From assembly GCF_019703515.2 (NCBI RefSeq), contig NC_059385.1:34984501-35048500 (forward strand): a stretch of DNA of 64,000 nucleotides. The letters are read 5' to 3'. The translations under genes and the position numbers were made by a program. Origin of the DNA: Myxocyprinus asiaticus. Its lineage: Eukaryota; Chordata; Actinopteri; Cypriniformes; Catostomidae. The stretch's first letter is position 1; the number at the start of each line of letters is the position of its first letter. Shown one piece after another: positions 12,068 to 23,303 of this stretch. The notes below the pieces were generated by a model. The model saw only the letters and a program-made list of their open reading frames with translations. It was not told the DNA's origin and made no database searches.

Positions 12068-12330
12068 TTTCTGTCCTCAATTTTTCCCACTTAATAGATT
12101 CAATGAGAGAGGGAGTGGCGGAAATTTGGGGGAGGGTGAGAGGGGAGTGGCATCCGGACAGATGGGAGGGGTCTTCTTGCATGTGGGCGGGCCCGATGGA
12201 CCTAGGTGTATGGTGGCCCTGTCTGAAATGCCGTTCTACACCTTTGTTGTCTTCCTTTTATTCTAGACTTTGGTGGAGACTCAAAAGTGTGCTAGTCTCC
12301 AAGTCCATGAGGGTGCACATGTTATAAAAG
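11760..12330 (-). promoter_or_regulatory. CpG-rich promoter-like block upstream of and over the candidate first exon
   Basis: CpG dinucleotides (GCCGCCGTCCCGC, CGACGAGGTCCGG, CCCGCCGTCGCC) cluster from about 11760 to 12180 in otherwise AT-rich [20 protein letters not shown] and GGGCGGG Sp1-like boxes lie at 12130-12190, upstream of the minus-strand ATG. There is no clear TATA box. This is typical of a vertebrate CpG-island promoter; the exact transcription start is not visible. Confidence 0.45.
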
Positions 12331-14957
12331 CGTAAATTTGGGACAGACTTCAATTAGCAGACACATTTTTTCTCCATATACATACACTTTTACAAGTTAT
12401 CTTTAGAAGTAGTCGTGCCATTTTATAGGGTAAAAGAATGTACTTTAAACTCACACTTGGTTAGTTGTTTTTAATTCATTCCAAGCAATACACTATATAT
12501 TCCAATACAATAAAAAGCATTATAAAATGTAATCAAGAACCTCTGAGTTACAAAGCCAAAACAAACACAATGTTAAGCTTCATTTAATGAACCAAATAGC
12601 TTTCAGCTGTGTTTGATATAATGGCAAGTGCTTTTCTAGTACTCAAGGATAAGGTGTTAGAGCGATAGCTGCTGGAAAAGGGGCCTGTCGAGATTTCATC
12701 AAAATGACTTTTTTCAAATAGTGATGGTGCTGTTTTTTTACTGTTTTTGTCCTGATGATACTTTGTGATCAATTGAATGCCACTTTGGTAAATTAAAGTA
12801 CCAATTTCCTTCCGAAACACCAAAATCTGTACATTATTCAAACTTTTGGTAGTACGTGCCATACACGTCCTGGCCGCCAAGCTAGCACCATCGTTTGCCC
12901 CAGATCCTCAGCTTGCTCCATGCCATGTAAATTTATTCTATTAATTTATTGAATTGGGATGTTTGAAATAAATGATAGGTAACACAAATTTTACTTTAAG
13001 TCTTCTCTTTGTAACACCAAGGTTTGTAAGCATAATGTGGCATCATTGCAAAAACTGACACTTCAAAACACCTCAAACCCAAAAAAAAAAAGGCTAAACT
13101 TAGAAAATGTTTTTGATTTTATTAATGTCTTTGATAATGTATAAATACAACCCCAATTCCCAAAAAGTTGGGACAGTATGAAAAATGCTAATAAAAACAA
13201 AAAGGAGTGATTTGTAAATTAAATTCACCCTTTGCTAATTTGAAAATTTCCATAATGGAAGTCGCCATCTACATTTACTGTAGTCACTTCCACTACAGGT
13301 GTTATTTGCGTCTATTGTGGGAATAGAAAGCATGCTTGATTTTAGTTATTCGTTTACAGACAGTATTTAAGCGCTACAGTAAGCTGTTGCATGTACAGGA
13401 CACTTCGAGACTCACACCTGTAAGTACAGTAAATGCAGTTGTCAATTCCAAACACTGACTGTGTTATAGATAGTGATTTAGTAGAGGCAATTAGAATTCA
13501 ATTAATGAATCCATAAATCCATCAAGTAAAGATTCTGTAGTTGATATAACTCTATAATATAGAATCATAAACACATTGTGTAATGTTAATGTCACTGGGT
13601 CATTAATTAAAATAATTTGACACAATAATAACAAAATCTGTTATCTTTAGTCCATAAAACTTTAGCCATGTGTATGTCTGTGTCTGAATGGTCCAGTGTG
13701 TTCCTTTGTTCTGGCACAGGCACTAGTCTGGGAAGACCTACAGCTTTGTCAATGTTAAAATTATATGACCTAAGAAAGTCTTCCCTCTTCCCCATCATTC
13801 CCTTTGGATTGAATTCACAAAAATTATTTTAATTAGGAGACTTCTGAACTAGGTGTTTGAAACCAACACACAAAACACCTGCTAGAGAAAACAAGGATTT
13901 ATTATGTTGGACTTTTGTGTCAAAACCTTAAAGTAAGATATAACCCTTATGACAACTTCCCTGTATGAAACTCCCCTTTATTTTTAAGAGCAACACATAG
14001 CTATTAAACATAAAACATTCCTCTTCTGGGTTTAAAATTCATGGTTCAGTGTTTGTACGTACATGCATTGTTTGAACTGCATGCAGGTCCAGATCAAGTG
14101 AGACGCTGAATCAGCAGAAATCTGTCTCTTTAAGTAGAGATCTACTGAGCTTCAGTGGTTCACCCTCCTGTCGCTTGAGTATAAGCAAGCAGAGCATTAG
14201 TTTAGGGAGTGGTCCGTTTGAGGAAGCAATTTCGTGTTCAAGTAGATCCACTTCATCAGTAAGTACTATTCTTAGCCAGTCAGGCTTCCTGCTGCTTCTG
14301 CGTTTCTTGCGCACGTTGACCACCATACAAAGCATTTTTCCCCAATTTGTGTCATGTCAACATTAGTTCAGTTTAGAAACATACTGTATTTTGAGTAATG
14401 AAACAAACATGTAATAATACAAATAAAAATACAACATAACATATAATATTTGGAATAGTTTTGCATGCACTGAAATACAGAAAATGTGCAAAGAATTAAA
14501 TAGGCTTGTTTAAAAAAGTAAAACAAACATATTTCTTTCCAATTGTATATTAGAGATATAGTTACAGTATAGTTTACATATTCTCTTCAATGCAAGAGAA
14601 AGATTAGAGAAAGTTTTGCATCAATATATATATCTGTGCAAGTTAAATAAAATGCTGTTGCAGTAAAATGCAGACAGTTCGAAAGACTTCCTGACTTCCC
14701 AGTAACAAATGACCCGTATTCAAACAAATATTTGGGCTTAGCTACCATGGTGATCCTCAATGTTCAACACTTTAAAAGGTGCACAAAATGTTATATTTTC
14801 AATTCCATACTCAAAATGCAAACACAAACACACATACAGTGTATCAGTGGAGTGAGTGCATATAGAATTTTTTAATTAAACTGAAATGATAATCAGAAAC
14901 AAGGGGAATTTGGCCAACGTTATGAACTGGATAAAATAAAACACTGTGATAAATGCC
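12331..14957. other. Unassigned region with one DNA-transposon terminus
   Basis: No gene is supported. At 13146-13225 the block CAACCCCAATTCCCAAAAAGTTGGGACAG, followed by an A-rich stretch, is a small inverted motif (CCCAA...TTGGG). It is typical of a teleost DNA-transposon end, but its partner was not found. A 74-codon basic frame on the minus strand at 14335-14111 (KKRRSSRKPDWLR) has no visible splice support. Confidence 0.35.
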
Positions 14958-15058
14958 TAGTTTTTTGTTGTTGTTGTTGTTGTTATTAACAATTTTTATT
15001 GATTCCAGTCACAGATTAAATAAACATGACAGAAAATACAGAATCAACTTATATGAAC

Positions 15059-18000
15059 TTAAAACCCTTCCCTGCCCAACTCCGTGCACCACTCCCAAAA
15101 CGAGGGTGCTCCAGCCGAATTCCATCCCCTAAGGATGACCTGTCTTCCGATCATAACACCAGCCAGGACCCAATTCTTTATGTATTCATCCCCTATATTA
15201 ATAACCGTCCCATCACCTAGAATACAGAGCATGGGGCAAAATGAAATTTGAGTGCCCAATACATCACACATAAAACTCTGAACCCTCAACCAAAATTCTT
15301 GGATCTTAACATACCACCAAAAAACATGGGTTGTGTCCCCGTCTTCTGATTGGCATCACCAGCAGGTGGGTGTGTCTTTGAGACCAAGCCTATACAATCT
15401 AGAGGGGGTCCAATAAAATCACTGTAAAATCTTAAATTGCATCAGACGCACCCTTGCATCTCTAGATGTAGACTTGACATAGCCCACACTCCATCCTCCA
15501 ATACCAAGTTCTTCTCCCATAAATCTTTCTCCCATAATCTCTTGAGAGAAGTTGAAGCTCCATCCCCCAGACTATGAATTAACAGGGAGTAATACACTGA
15601 TGCCTCGTAACCTTTTCCAAAAGCAGTAATCACCACTCCCAGAGTATCTGCCACTTTAGGGGGGTGTATGCTACTCCCAAAAATAGTACAGAGCAGTTGA
15701 CGCAGCTGGGAATACCAAAATGTTGAACCAAATTCTCAAAGGATCTCAACACTCCACTCTCTTATAGGTCACCAAATGCATTAACCTCCCTCACAATCCA
15801 CTCTGACCAGCAGAAAGGGGACTTATTAATACATAATTTGATGCTCAGCCATATGCTCGATGCAACATTTAAATAAAGGTCAGAATTAAATACTCTGGAC
15901 ACTTTTGTCCATACCGAGTGCAAATGCGAGATAACGGTGTAATTTAACTTCTCCGATTACTTTGATAGAAAGGCTTTGCAATGGCGAAATAGAGGCAAGA
16001 ACTTCCTGTTCAATACAAAACCAGGGAGGGGCTCTCTCAGGTGAAAGCGACCAATGAGCCAAATGTCTGAGACCAAATGCATAATAACAGAACAAAATCT
16101 TGGGTAGGCCTAGCCCACCTTTGTCAGTCAGCCTTTGTAACTTATTAAAATGTAATCTGGGACGCTTACCATTCCAAATGAAGGACTTATGCTATCAAAT
16201 TGCTTAAACTAAGAGAGGGGAACATCTACAGGGAGAGATTGTAGCAGGTAGTTGAATTTTGGAATACAATTAATTTTAATAACATTAACCTTCCCAATCA
16301 TAGCTAAATGTAATGAAGCCCACCTGCCCACATCGCTCAAAAACCTTTTTATTAGGGGTCAAAATTAACTAACTAAATCACACAAATAATCTGGGAATAA
16401 AATACACAAATACTTAATGCCCTGTTTGGGCCACTGGAAGGCGCCCAGCTGAAATGCCGTTACTGGGCAGTACGCTGTCAGAGACAAAGCTTTGGATTTA
16501 GACCAATTGACTCTGTATCCTGAGAATTTAGAGGAGGAATTCATAATCCTGTGGCGGCAAGGCATAGATCTAGTGGGGTCGGAGACGAATAACAAAATAT
16601 CATCTGTGTAAAGCAAAAGCTTATGTGCCACACCTCCCGCCATCAACCCTGGAAAATCATCCTCCTTTCTTATGGTGGCTGCTAATGGTTCCAGGGCAAA
16701 ACAGAACAATAATGAGGAAAGAGGGCATCCCTGCCGGGTGTCCCTATCCAGAGTAAAATAATCTGAAATTAATCCATTTGTTTGTACCGCCACTACCGGG
16801 TGTCTATAAAATAACTTAATCTATTCAATAAAAGTATTTCCGAACCCGTATTTTCCAAAACCTTAAAAAGATAATCCCATTGTACCATATCAAATGCCTT
16901 TTCGGCGTCAAGTGAGATGGCAGCGACCGGAGTCTGATCATTCGCCACTGACCACATGATATTGATGAAACGCCTAATGTTATCAGAAGAGCTACGACCT
17001 CGAATAAACCCCACCTGATCTATATGTATAAGAGGTGACATAACTTTACTTAATCGGTTAGCCAAAATTTTTGACTAAATTCTAACGTCTAGCTGTATCA
17101 GGGAAATTGGACGGTTACTCTTACACTCACTTGGATCTTTGTCCTTTTTAAGAATCAGACTGATCCGGGCTTGTGTCATGGTTGGCAGAAGCTTTCAATT
17201 CTTGATTCCGTATAAACTTCTAACAAAAGTGGAGCCAGTTCTGTAGCATAAGATCTAAAAAATCCAGTGGCAAAGCCTTCTGGCCCCAGAGCATTGTCTG
17301 TAGACAAGGCCTTAATTACCTCGTCAAGCTCCTCCAAGGTTATCTCAGAATCAAGAGAATTTTTTGCTCAGTCATCAGTTTAGGGAGATCTAATGGTTCC
17401 ACAAAGTTTATAATATCTTCAGTAGATGAAGACATGGAACTATAAAGATCAAGATAGAATATCAATGGCCGAGGTAAATATTTCACCACTAGCAGTTTTC
17501 ACTGAGGGAATGGTAGAAAAAGACTCTCTCTGCTTTATATATCTAGCCAAAAGCTTCCCTGCTTTATCCCCTGACTCAAAGTATGACTATCTTGCCCTGA
17601 ACAGCCAAAACTCCACCTTCTGCGACAAAATAGTATTATATCTGTATTTCAATCGGGTCAATTCTCTGAGGCCATCAGATGACATTCGATGCTTTAGCTC
17701 TGCCTCAGCATTTTTAATATTCCCTTCCAACTCCACGAATTCTCGTGCTTTTGATTTGTTTTTGTTTTTATTTTTTCCCCTTTTTAACCCAATTTGGAAT
17801 GCCCAATTCCCAGTGCACTTTTAAGTCCTCTTGGTCGCGTAGTGATTCGCCTCAATCCGGGTGGAGGATGAATCCCAGTTGCCTCCGCGTCCGAGACGTG
17901 GCTTGTTGAGCACGTTGCCACGGATATAGCGTGTGGAGGCTTCATGCCATCCACCGCGGCATCCGCGCTCAACTCACCATGCGCCCCACCGAGAACGAAC

Positions 18001-19125
18001 CACATTATAGCGACCACGAGGAGGTTACCCCATGTGACTCTACCCTCCCTAGCAAACGAGCCAATTTGGTTGCTTAGGAGACCTGGCTGGAGTCACTCAG
18101 CACGCCCTGGGATTCAAACTAGCGAACTTCAGGGGTGGTAGCCAGTGTCTTTTACCACTGAGCTACCCAGGCCCCATGCTTTGGATTTTTTGATGAATGA
18201 GGCATACTGTATTATCCAGCCCCTAAGGACCGCCTTAAGTGTCTCCCAAGCCATGCCCACAGAGGATACTGAGGACCAATTGGTCTCCATATAAACATTG
18301 ATTTCAGCCTTTAACATTTGTTGAAATTCAGAATTTTGCAAAAGGATACATTAAAGTGTCAACTATATGATTTCTTTTTCTCCATATGTGGCAACACCTC
18401 TAAACTCACCAGGGAGTGATCTGAGACTAAAATGTTTCCAATTGAGCAATCAACAACAGATGAAATGAGGGACTTAGATTAAAAAAAAAAAAAAAAAAAT
18501 CTATTCTAGAATAAATCTTATGGACTGATGAAAAAATGTATAGTCCCTACAAGATGGGTTCAAAAGTCTCCAAATAAAACCAAGATTTTTACACATCCTG
18601 TGAAGTGTCAGTGTTGCTCTAGGGGGCTTAAACACTTTTGCTTCACTATGATCAAGGACTGAGTCCATCAATAGATTAAAGTCTCCTTCCAATATTATAT
18701 CATGACGGGTGCCAGCGGCTTGCAACATCCCTTCAAGATCTATAAAAAAAGCCATCATCATCAGCGTTGTGCGTAAATATTAGCCAAAATCAACCTTTGC
18801 CCCTGAATTTCTCCTAAAACAATAATGACTCTTCCTAATTGATCTTTAATCTGTTTGAGACATTTGAATTGTAGATGCTTACTTATCAGTGTAATGACTC
18901 CCCTGCTCTAACTTGAGCCAGCACTAAAGAAAACATGTCCACCCCATATCTTCCCAAATTTTCAGCTTCCTGCAGGGAAAGATGTGTTTCTTGAAGAAAC
19001 ACTTTATCATATTTCTTACGTTTAAGAAAAGAAATAACCTTCCTTCTTTTTATGGGGTGCCCCAACCCATTCACATTCCACGTGGAGAGAGACAATCCAC
19101 TTATATTAACATATAATTTTGACAT
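15059..19125 (-). pseudogene. L1 ORF2 (endonuclease-reverse transcriptase), copy 1, disrupted
   Basis: ORF2p nicks target DNA and reverse-transcribes the L1 RNA in place. It starts with MSKLYVN at 19125 and leads into the AP-like endonuclease (STWNVNGLGHPIKRRKV, FLQETHLS; GDFNLLMDS near 18680). The RT follows at about 17340-16380, with ISLDAEKAFDMVQWDYLF, RQGCPLSSLLFCFALEPL and an active site reading YTDD instead of YADD (near 16605). The C-terminal part (RAPPWFCIEQEVL, then a Cys/His stretch near 15350) runs to 15059. Multiple frameshifts, a loss between endonuclease and RT, and the inserted SINE rule out function. Confidence 0.85.
17758..18176 (-). mobile_element. tRNA-derived SINE inserted in L1 ORF2
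   Basis: Read on the minus strand, the element begins GGGGCCTGGGTAGCTCAGTGG, a tRNA-like box A, with a box B (GTTTGAATCCC) about 40 bases on. A roughly 330-bp body and an A-rich tail follow. Near-identical 12-bp direct repeats flank it: TGCTTTTGATTT at 17746-17757 and TGCTTTGGATTT at 18177-18188 (one mismatch). These are a target-site duplication of the kind made by LINE-driven retroposition. The family is widespread in cyprinid fish (established knowledge, recognised by sequence memory). Pol III would transcribe it from the internal promoter. Confidence 0.85.
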
Positions 19126-19419
19126 ATTAGAAAAATTAGATTGTGTCAAAAATAAAATTATAAAAGACCACATTCCAACATTAATGCAACAAATCAAACC
19201 CCAAACTTTCCCCCGAACCAAACAAACAGAAAAAAGAAAAACATGCGCATTAACCCAGCGCATGACAGCACCAACTGGTGTCCATCTCTACAAACTCAAA
19301 CAGTCCATGTACGCCTACGAGAGTCCCCACGACAACGTCGGATTGCTCAAGTCCAGTGTTTCTATACAAATTTTGTGAGACAGCATTACACAACATAAGA
19401 TAATCTATAAAAGAAACTT

Positions 19420-19870
19420 CAGCCAATAGGCGGAATAAACACAAAGAACATATAGAATCATCCACATTACTATCCTGAACGTGTGATCCTCCACAAAACA
19501 AGCTGCAGCCACTAGCGGAACCAGCAAAAAAAAAAAAAAAAAACCCGTTCAGTTGCCTCGGGCAGTCAAACGAATGTTCAGTGAGCTGGCCCATTCGACT
19601 GCTACATGAGTGCAACAAATGACCCAATCACTCCAGTGTCCTTCAAGAAATACTCCACAAAACAAGCTCCAACCAATAGGAGGCATAAGCACAAAGAACA
19701 TGCAGATTCATCCACAACACTATCCTGAAGGAGTGCTACTACACAAAGCAACTCTTGCAGCTAGGCGGAACCAGCACAAAACCATACAAAAAGGGTGCTC
19801 AGTTTCCTCGGACGGTCAAGTGAATGTTCAGTGAGTCAGTCTCACTTGACTGCTACACGAATACCACAAA
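19420..19870 (-). repeat. Tandemly duplicated L1 inter-ORF spacer (about 230-bp unit, two copies)
   Basis: Two head-to-tail units share ordered blocks: CCAATAGG..G.ATAA.CACAAAGAACAT, ACTATCCTGAA, GCGGAACCAGCA, TTCAGT.GCCTCGG.C.GTCAA, GAATGTTCAGTGAG and GACTGCTACA. Unit 1 spans about 19420-19640 and unit 2 about 19660-19870. They lie between ORF1 and ORF2 of L1 copy 1. An A-run at 19526-19542 sits in unit 1. Confidence 0.7.
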
Positions 19871-19894
19871 ATAACTTACTCAGTCCATTGACTT

Positions 19895-20658
19895 TTATTT
19901 TTTATATATATTTTGTAAATATTTTGCAATCATCCTCAATTTGGCCGGGAACATCAGTGCAAAAGCGGCCTTCCGTTGATGTAAGAGTTTCTTGTATTCC
20001 TTGAATCGATCACGATTCTCTCGTTGAATTCGCAAAGTCTGGGAACAAGAAAATGCTGTGGTTCTTCAAAGAAACACGAAATCTTTATTGGATAGTCTCA
20101 GAAATTTGGCCAGAATTGATCGGGGCCCGTCTCCTTCAGTGGATCGATGAGCCGGAACCCTGTGAGCTTGCTCGATTTCCAGGTTATGGCCTGTTATGTC
20201 GAGCAGATTTGGGAAGAGCCCATACAGGAATTTCACCATATCTCGACCTTCTTCGTCTTCAGGAATTCCAACAATTCGGATGTTATTCTGCCAGTTACGG
20301 TTCTCCAAATCTTCCAGTTTCTCCCAGATGCGCACCAAATCCCCCTTGGTCGCTAGCGGATTAGCAGCTAATTCCCTCTCCGATGACTCCAGATAATCAA
20401 TCCGTTTTTCGACATGCCCCTCTTTTGTAAATATCTCAGTGAATTTCGTCTCCATGGCAGTGATCGATCAACGTATTACAGCAAGATTTTCCAAGTCCTT
20501 CGTCAGCATCGCCGGCACGTTCATCAATTCACACCGATTTTCACTTCACCAGCCAAATTGGCTCCCGGGCTTGCAGCCTGCTGCTCGGGGGCATCAGCTT
20601 TAGCACGTAAGTGTCTTTTAATGTCTCCAGAGCCCGAGGATTTTGAATTCTTTGACAT
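19895..20658 (-). pseudogene. L1 ORF1 (RNA-binding chaperone), disrupted
   Basis: ORF1p coats L1 RNA as a trimer. The frame starts with MSKNSKSSGSGDIKRHL at 20658 and breaks with a frameshift and stop near 20510-20460. It resumes with a coiled-coil-like helix (KRIDYLESSERELAAN, then LEDLENRNWQNNIRIVGIPEDEEG) followed by the RRM-like core (AHRVPAHR, PRSILAKFLRLSNKD). After another frameshift near 20066 the C-terminal domain (RENRDRFKEYKKLLHQRKAAFA) runs to a TAA at 19895. The order coiled coil, RRM, C-terminal domain is that of vertebrate L1 ORF1p. Confidence 0.8.
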
Positions 20659-20880
20659 ACTGTCTTCCTAGAACAGTTAAGCGTCAGTGTGTATCGAATC
20701 TCACCGGTTTATGACACAAAAGGTATTCAAACTAGCAAAGTGCACAGAGCTCGCCGTTCACACGTCCAAACCTTGCATGGCACCATGCGACTCCCCCATA
20801 AATGCCTTGTTTTAATAAAATTTGTCTATACCAAACTTTGTTGTCTACTGAACAGCAATGACTTGAAAAATTATTAACTT

Positions 20881-21159
20881 GAAGAGTACCCCTCTTGCGA
20901 ACGGCAGCGAGTCCTCCGGCCCCTGGCGGACGGAACCGCTCCTCCCCTTCTTCGGCGGATGGCAGCAGTTCCTCCGGCTCTCGGCAGCCAACAACGACCG
21001 CTCCGTCCCTAGGCAGACGGCCGTGGATGCTCCCCTGGTGGATGGCAGCAGCGATGACTCCGTGACAGCACATCCCTCCTCCCTCACGGGTTTTGGCACC
21101 ACTGTAACAGTTAAAGGACAGGCAAGGAGGAGGCGGGAACCGGCTGAACAGTCAACATA
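20881..21159 (-). mobile_element. Gypsy-type LTR retrotransposon fragment: leader plus truncated LTR
   Basis: An LTR starts TGTAACAG at 21103 and is cut off by a microsatellite at about 21159. It matches the first 57 bp of the solo LTR at 33523. Just inside it, on the minus strand, lies a primer-binding site GTGGTGCCAAAACCC, so the element reads leftward. The GC-rich leader at 21100-20881 has imperfect repeats (CGGCAGCGAGTCCTCCGG, GGCAGCAGTTCCTCCGG). The rest of the element is missing; the DNA continues directly towards L1 copy 1. Confidence 0.65.
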
Positions 21160-21219
21160 TATGTATATATATATATATTATACACACATTATATATATAT
21201 ACACACACATACATACATA
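21160..21219. repeat. TA/CA-rich microsatellite
   Basis: Alternating TA and ACAC/ACAT units between the truncated LTR and the start of the CACTA-like element. Confidence 0.9.
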
Positions 21220-23303
21220 CACTGTAAAATTTAATTAGTTGACCTTAGTTTTTCAAGGCAATTGGCTTACATGCTTTTTCTAAGTAATCTTACTTATTTG
21301 GCTCAAGTAAACTGAACTTAATTTTTTAAGTAACATTAAAGGCGCAGTATGTAAGATTCAGAAACACTTGTTGTTAATGACACCTGTGGCCGTTAAGTGA
21401 ACTTCAGCCTGTTGCTCGTGATCGCACACACACTCTATAGGGATGCGAGCGAGCATGACTCCATAGGGAAGCTAGACTGAACGTGATTCACCGGCAACAT
21501 GATCACAGATGAGGTAACATAATTAAAATTACACAGTTATGATTGTTTTACTACAAACTTTGAGACTGTATATTATATTTGACTCTCCAGTGCTGGAACA
21601 GGGCTAAAACAAAGTGTGGATATAGGTCTGACTATGCGAGACTGTAGTTTGAAGTAATCACTTTTCTTTGCATGATACATTGACTGCATTTATATGATAG
21701 CCTATGTTGGTGTTAGCTAGCTAGCCAGATTTATCCATAGCTGTTAGCTAAATTTGGTGGATGATGACAGTAACGGTTTATAAAATAGACTGTACATTAT
21801 TAATATATTGACAATTCAGTACTGATGTGATTCCATCACAACTGTCATTTTGATATATCAATGCGCTATTGTTTTATAATAATAGAATGTATATATTTCC
21901 TGTATAACCAAGTTACGTTACACTAATGAATGGAGCTTTTTGCATTATCTTGAACATTGTCTAGCATTAATTTCATGTGTTATTGAAGTTTACCTTGCTG
22001 AATAATTACAGATGAACATTATGTCAGTTACAGTGAATCAGCATACCTGATTTTTAGTATAAAGAGAAGATTGTTGAAATTATTTGAAAAGTTATGAAGC
22101 AAGGTAGCTTGCAATTTGTCAGCGTTAGCAGGCAAGATCAAGTTAGCTAAAATTACACAGATCAATCCTTATGGCACTATATTTCACATGCTTTGCAGTT
22201 ATGTAGGCTTACCTGTCCAATAAGAAGAATGCCGATTCAGGGTCCCTCCCGGAATCAAATGTCCTGCCGATGTTCACTCTAGTTTTCGCTCGACCACGTT
22301 CACGTTCCCGCTTAGCCAGACGGTATTCAGTAAATGTTTTTTTTTTTTTTTTGGCTTACTCTGAGTTTGTGTAGGAGTCGTTGTTGTGCTGGGAGCCGGA
22401 CGTTTGCTGGATTCCATCTCTAAGATAACGTTACCTAGTGTTGCAGTTTGTTGACACTGTTGAATAGCGGAAGAGAAGCACCGAGGCAAGGCTCTCGGGA
22501 GCACGCATAAACGTCACATCCTTTGGATTTTCCCAGCAAAAGCGACCCGCTCCCGTCGCATGAAAATCAATCTACAGGCTTTAATAGGCAACCTAGGAAG
22601 GTTTACATATTGCACCTTTAACTAGTTACAAGTAAGCTTAACTCATCTATGATTAAAGTATCGTTGTTTTGATTATTTAAATTGGGTTATAACATGTCTT
22701 ATACAGTATAAGGAAAATTATGACTAGACTCTTGGTTAGCCATATGGCACACTGGACTTTACTCAGTAATTATTTTGTAAAGTACAATTGAGTAAAGAAG
22801 AATGGCTTAACTTAACAGGCTCCAAGTTCACCTGAGGTAACTCTAATCACCCTCATGGTGACTTCACAAAAATCTAAATTATCAACCAAATACAACAAAA
22901 CAACAACAATAGTCATAAGAATTAAAACTATATACATTTATAAATAAAAAACTATTATTTTACTACATCAGTTCCCTTGTTTTGACCAAACAAACATAAT
23001 TTATTCAAGCGCAAGTGTTTATGAGTATTCCACACAGCCACAGTTTTGTACTTGGTAATTCTGAGTTAGTAGTACTCAAAGCCAAAGTTTAAAGAACTTA
23101 TGTATTTGAGTTATAATTCCAAAATGTGATATTTCAAATAATGTTTAATTAGGACCACATAAATGTTTTTATTAATGACAGCTTTAGGGTTTAGAGAGTA
23201 ACGGTAACTTAATTAAAACTAGTAAGAATAGTAAAAACTTAAGATTAAGTTGAGTCAACAATTGTATACATATAATTTGAGATTACTATTAGTATTTACA
23301 GTG
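21220..23303. mobile_element. Non-autonomous DNA transposon, CACTA/EnSpm-like termini
   Basis: The left end is CACTGTAAAATTTAATTAG and the right end is the inverse, ...ATTTACAGTG at 23303. Both subterminal zones carry many short AAGTAA/AACTTA motifs in both orientations (GTAAACTGAACTTA, TTAAGTAAC; ACTTAAGATTAAGTTGAGTCAAC), typical of transposase-binding arrays in CACTA elements. No transposase frame is present. A TTAA-flanked element sits inside at 21336-22621. The 3-bp target duplication expected for CACTA could not be confirmed because the left flank is a microsatellite. Confidence 0.5.
21336..22621. mobile_element. TTAA-flanked DNA transposon (piggyBac- or Kolobok-type), nested
   Basis: The ends are TTAAAGGCGCAGTATGTAAG at 21336 and its imperfect inverse TTTACATATTGCACCTTTAA ending at 22621. 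The element thus begins and ends with TTAA, which is the target of both piggyBac and Kolobok transposases. It is about 1.29 kb with no transposase frame. Near the right end, on the minus strand (about 22410-22280), a short frame MESSKRPAPS...KPKKKKK... may be a remnant of an element-encoded protein start. It lies inside the CACTA-like element and is therefore younger than it. Confidence 0.65.

Larger units (their letters stand above)
14958..20670 (-). mobile_element. L1-clade LINE, copy 1, near full length
   Basis: This minus-strand non-LTR retrotransposon has ORF1 (20658-19895), a spacer with a tandem duplication, ORF2 (about 19125-15059) and a 3' end at 14958-15000. The tail reads (on its own strand) AATTGTTAATAACAACAACAAC, the same AATAACAAC tail as the plus-strand copy ending near 30174. 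Several frameshifts and stops make it inactive. A SINE interrupts ORF2 at 17758-18176. The 5' boundary is approximate. Confidence 0.85.

Noticed and set aside
12584..12880. Minus-strand frame with an ART-K start like histone H3
   Set aside because: Similarity is limited to a few residues; the rest does not follow the histone fold and no splice or promoter signal supports it.
14111..14335. Basic minus-strand frame (KKRRSSRKPDWLR)
   Set aside because: No splice context, overlapping open frame on the other strand, no recognised domain.
21220..23303. Three-base CACTA target duplication
   Set aside because: Flanks read ATA and TAT and the left side is a microsatellite, so no duplication can be claimed.
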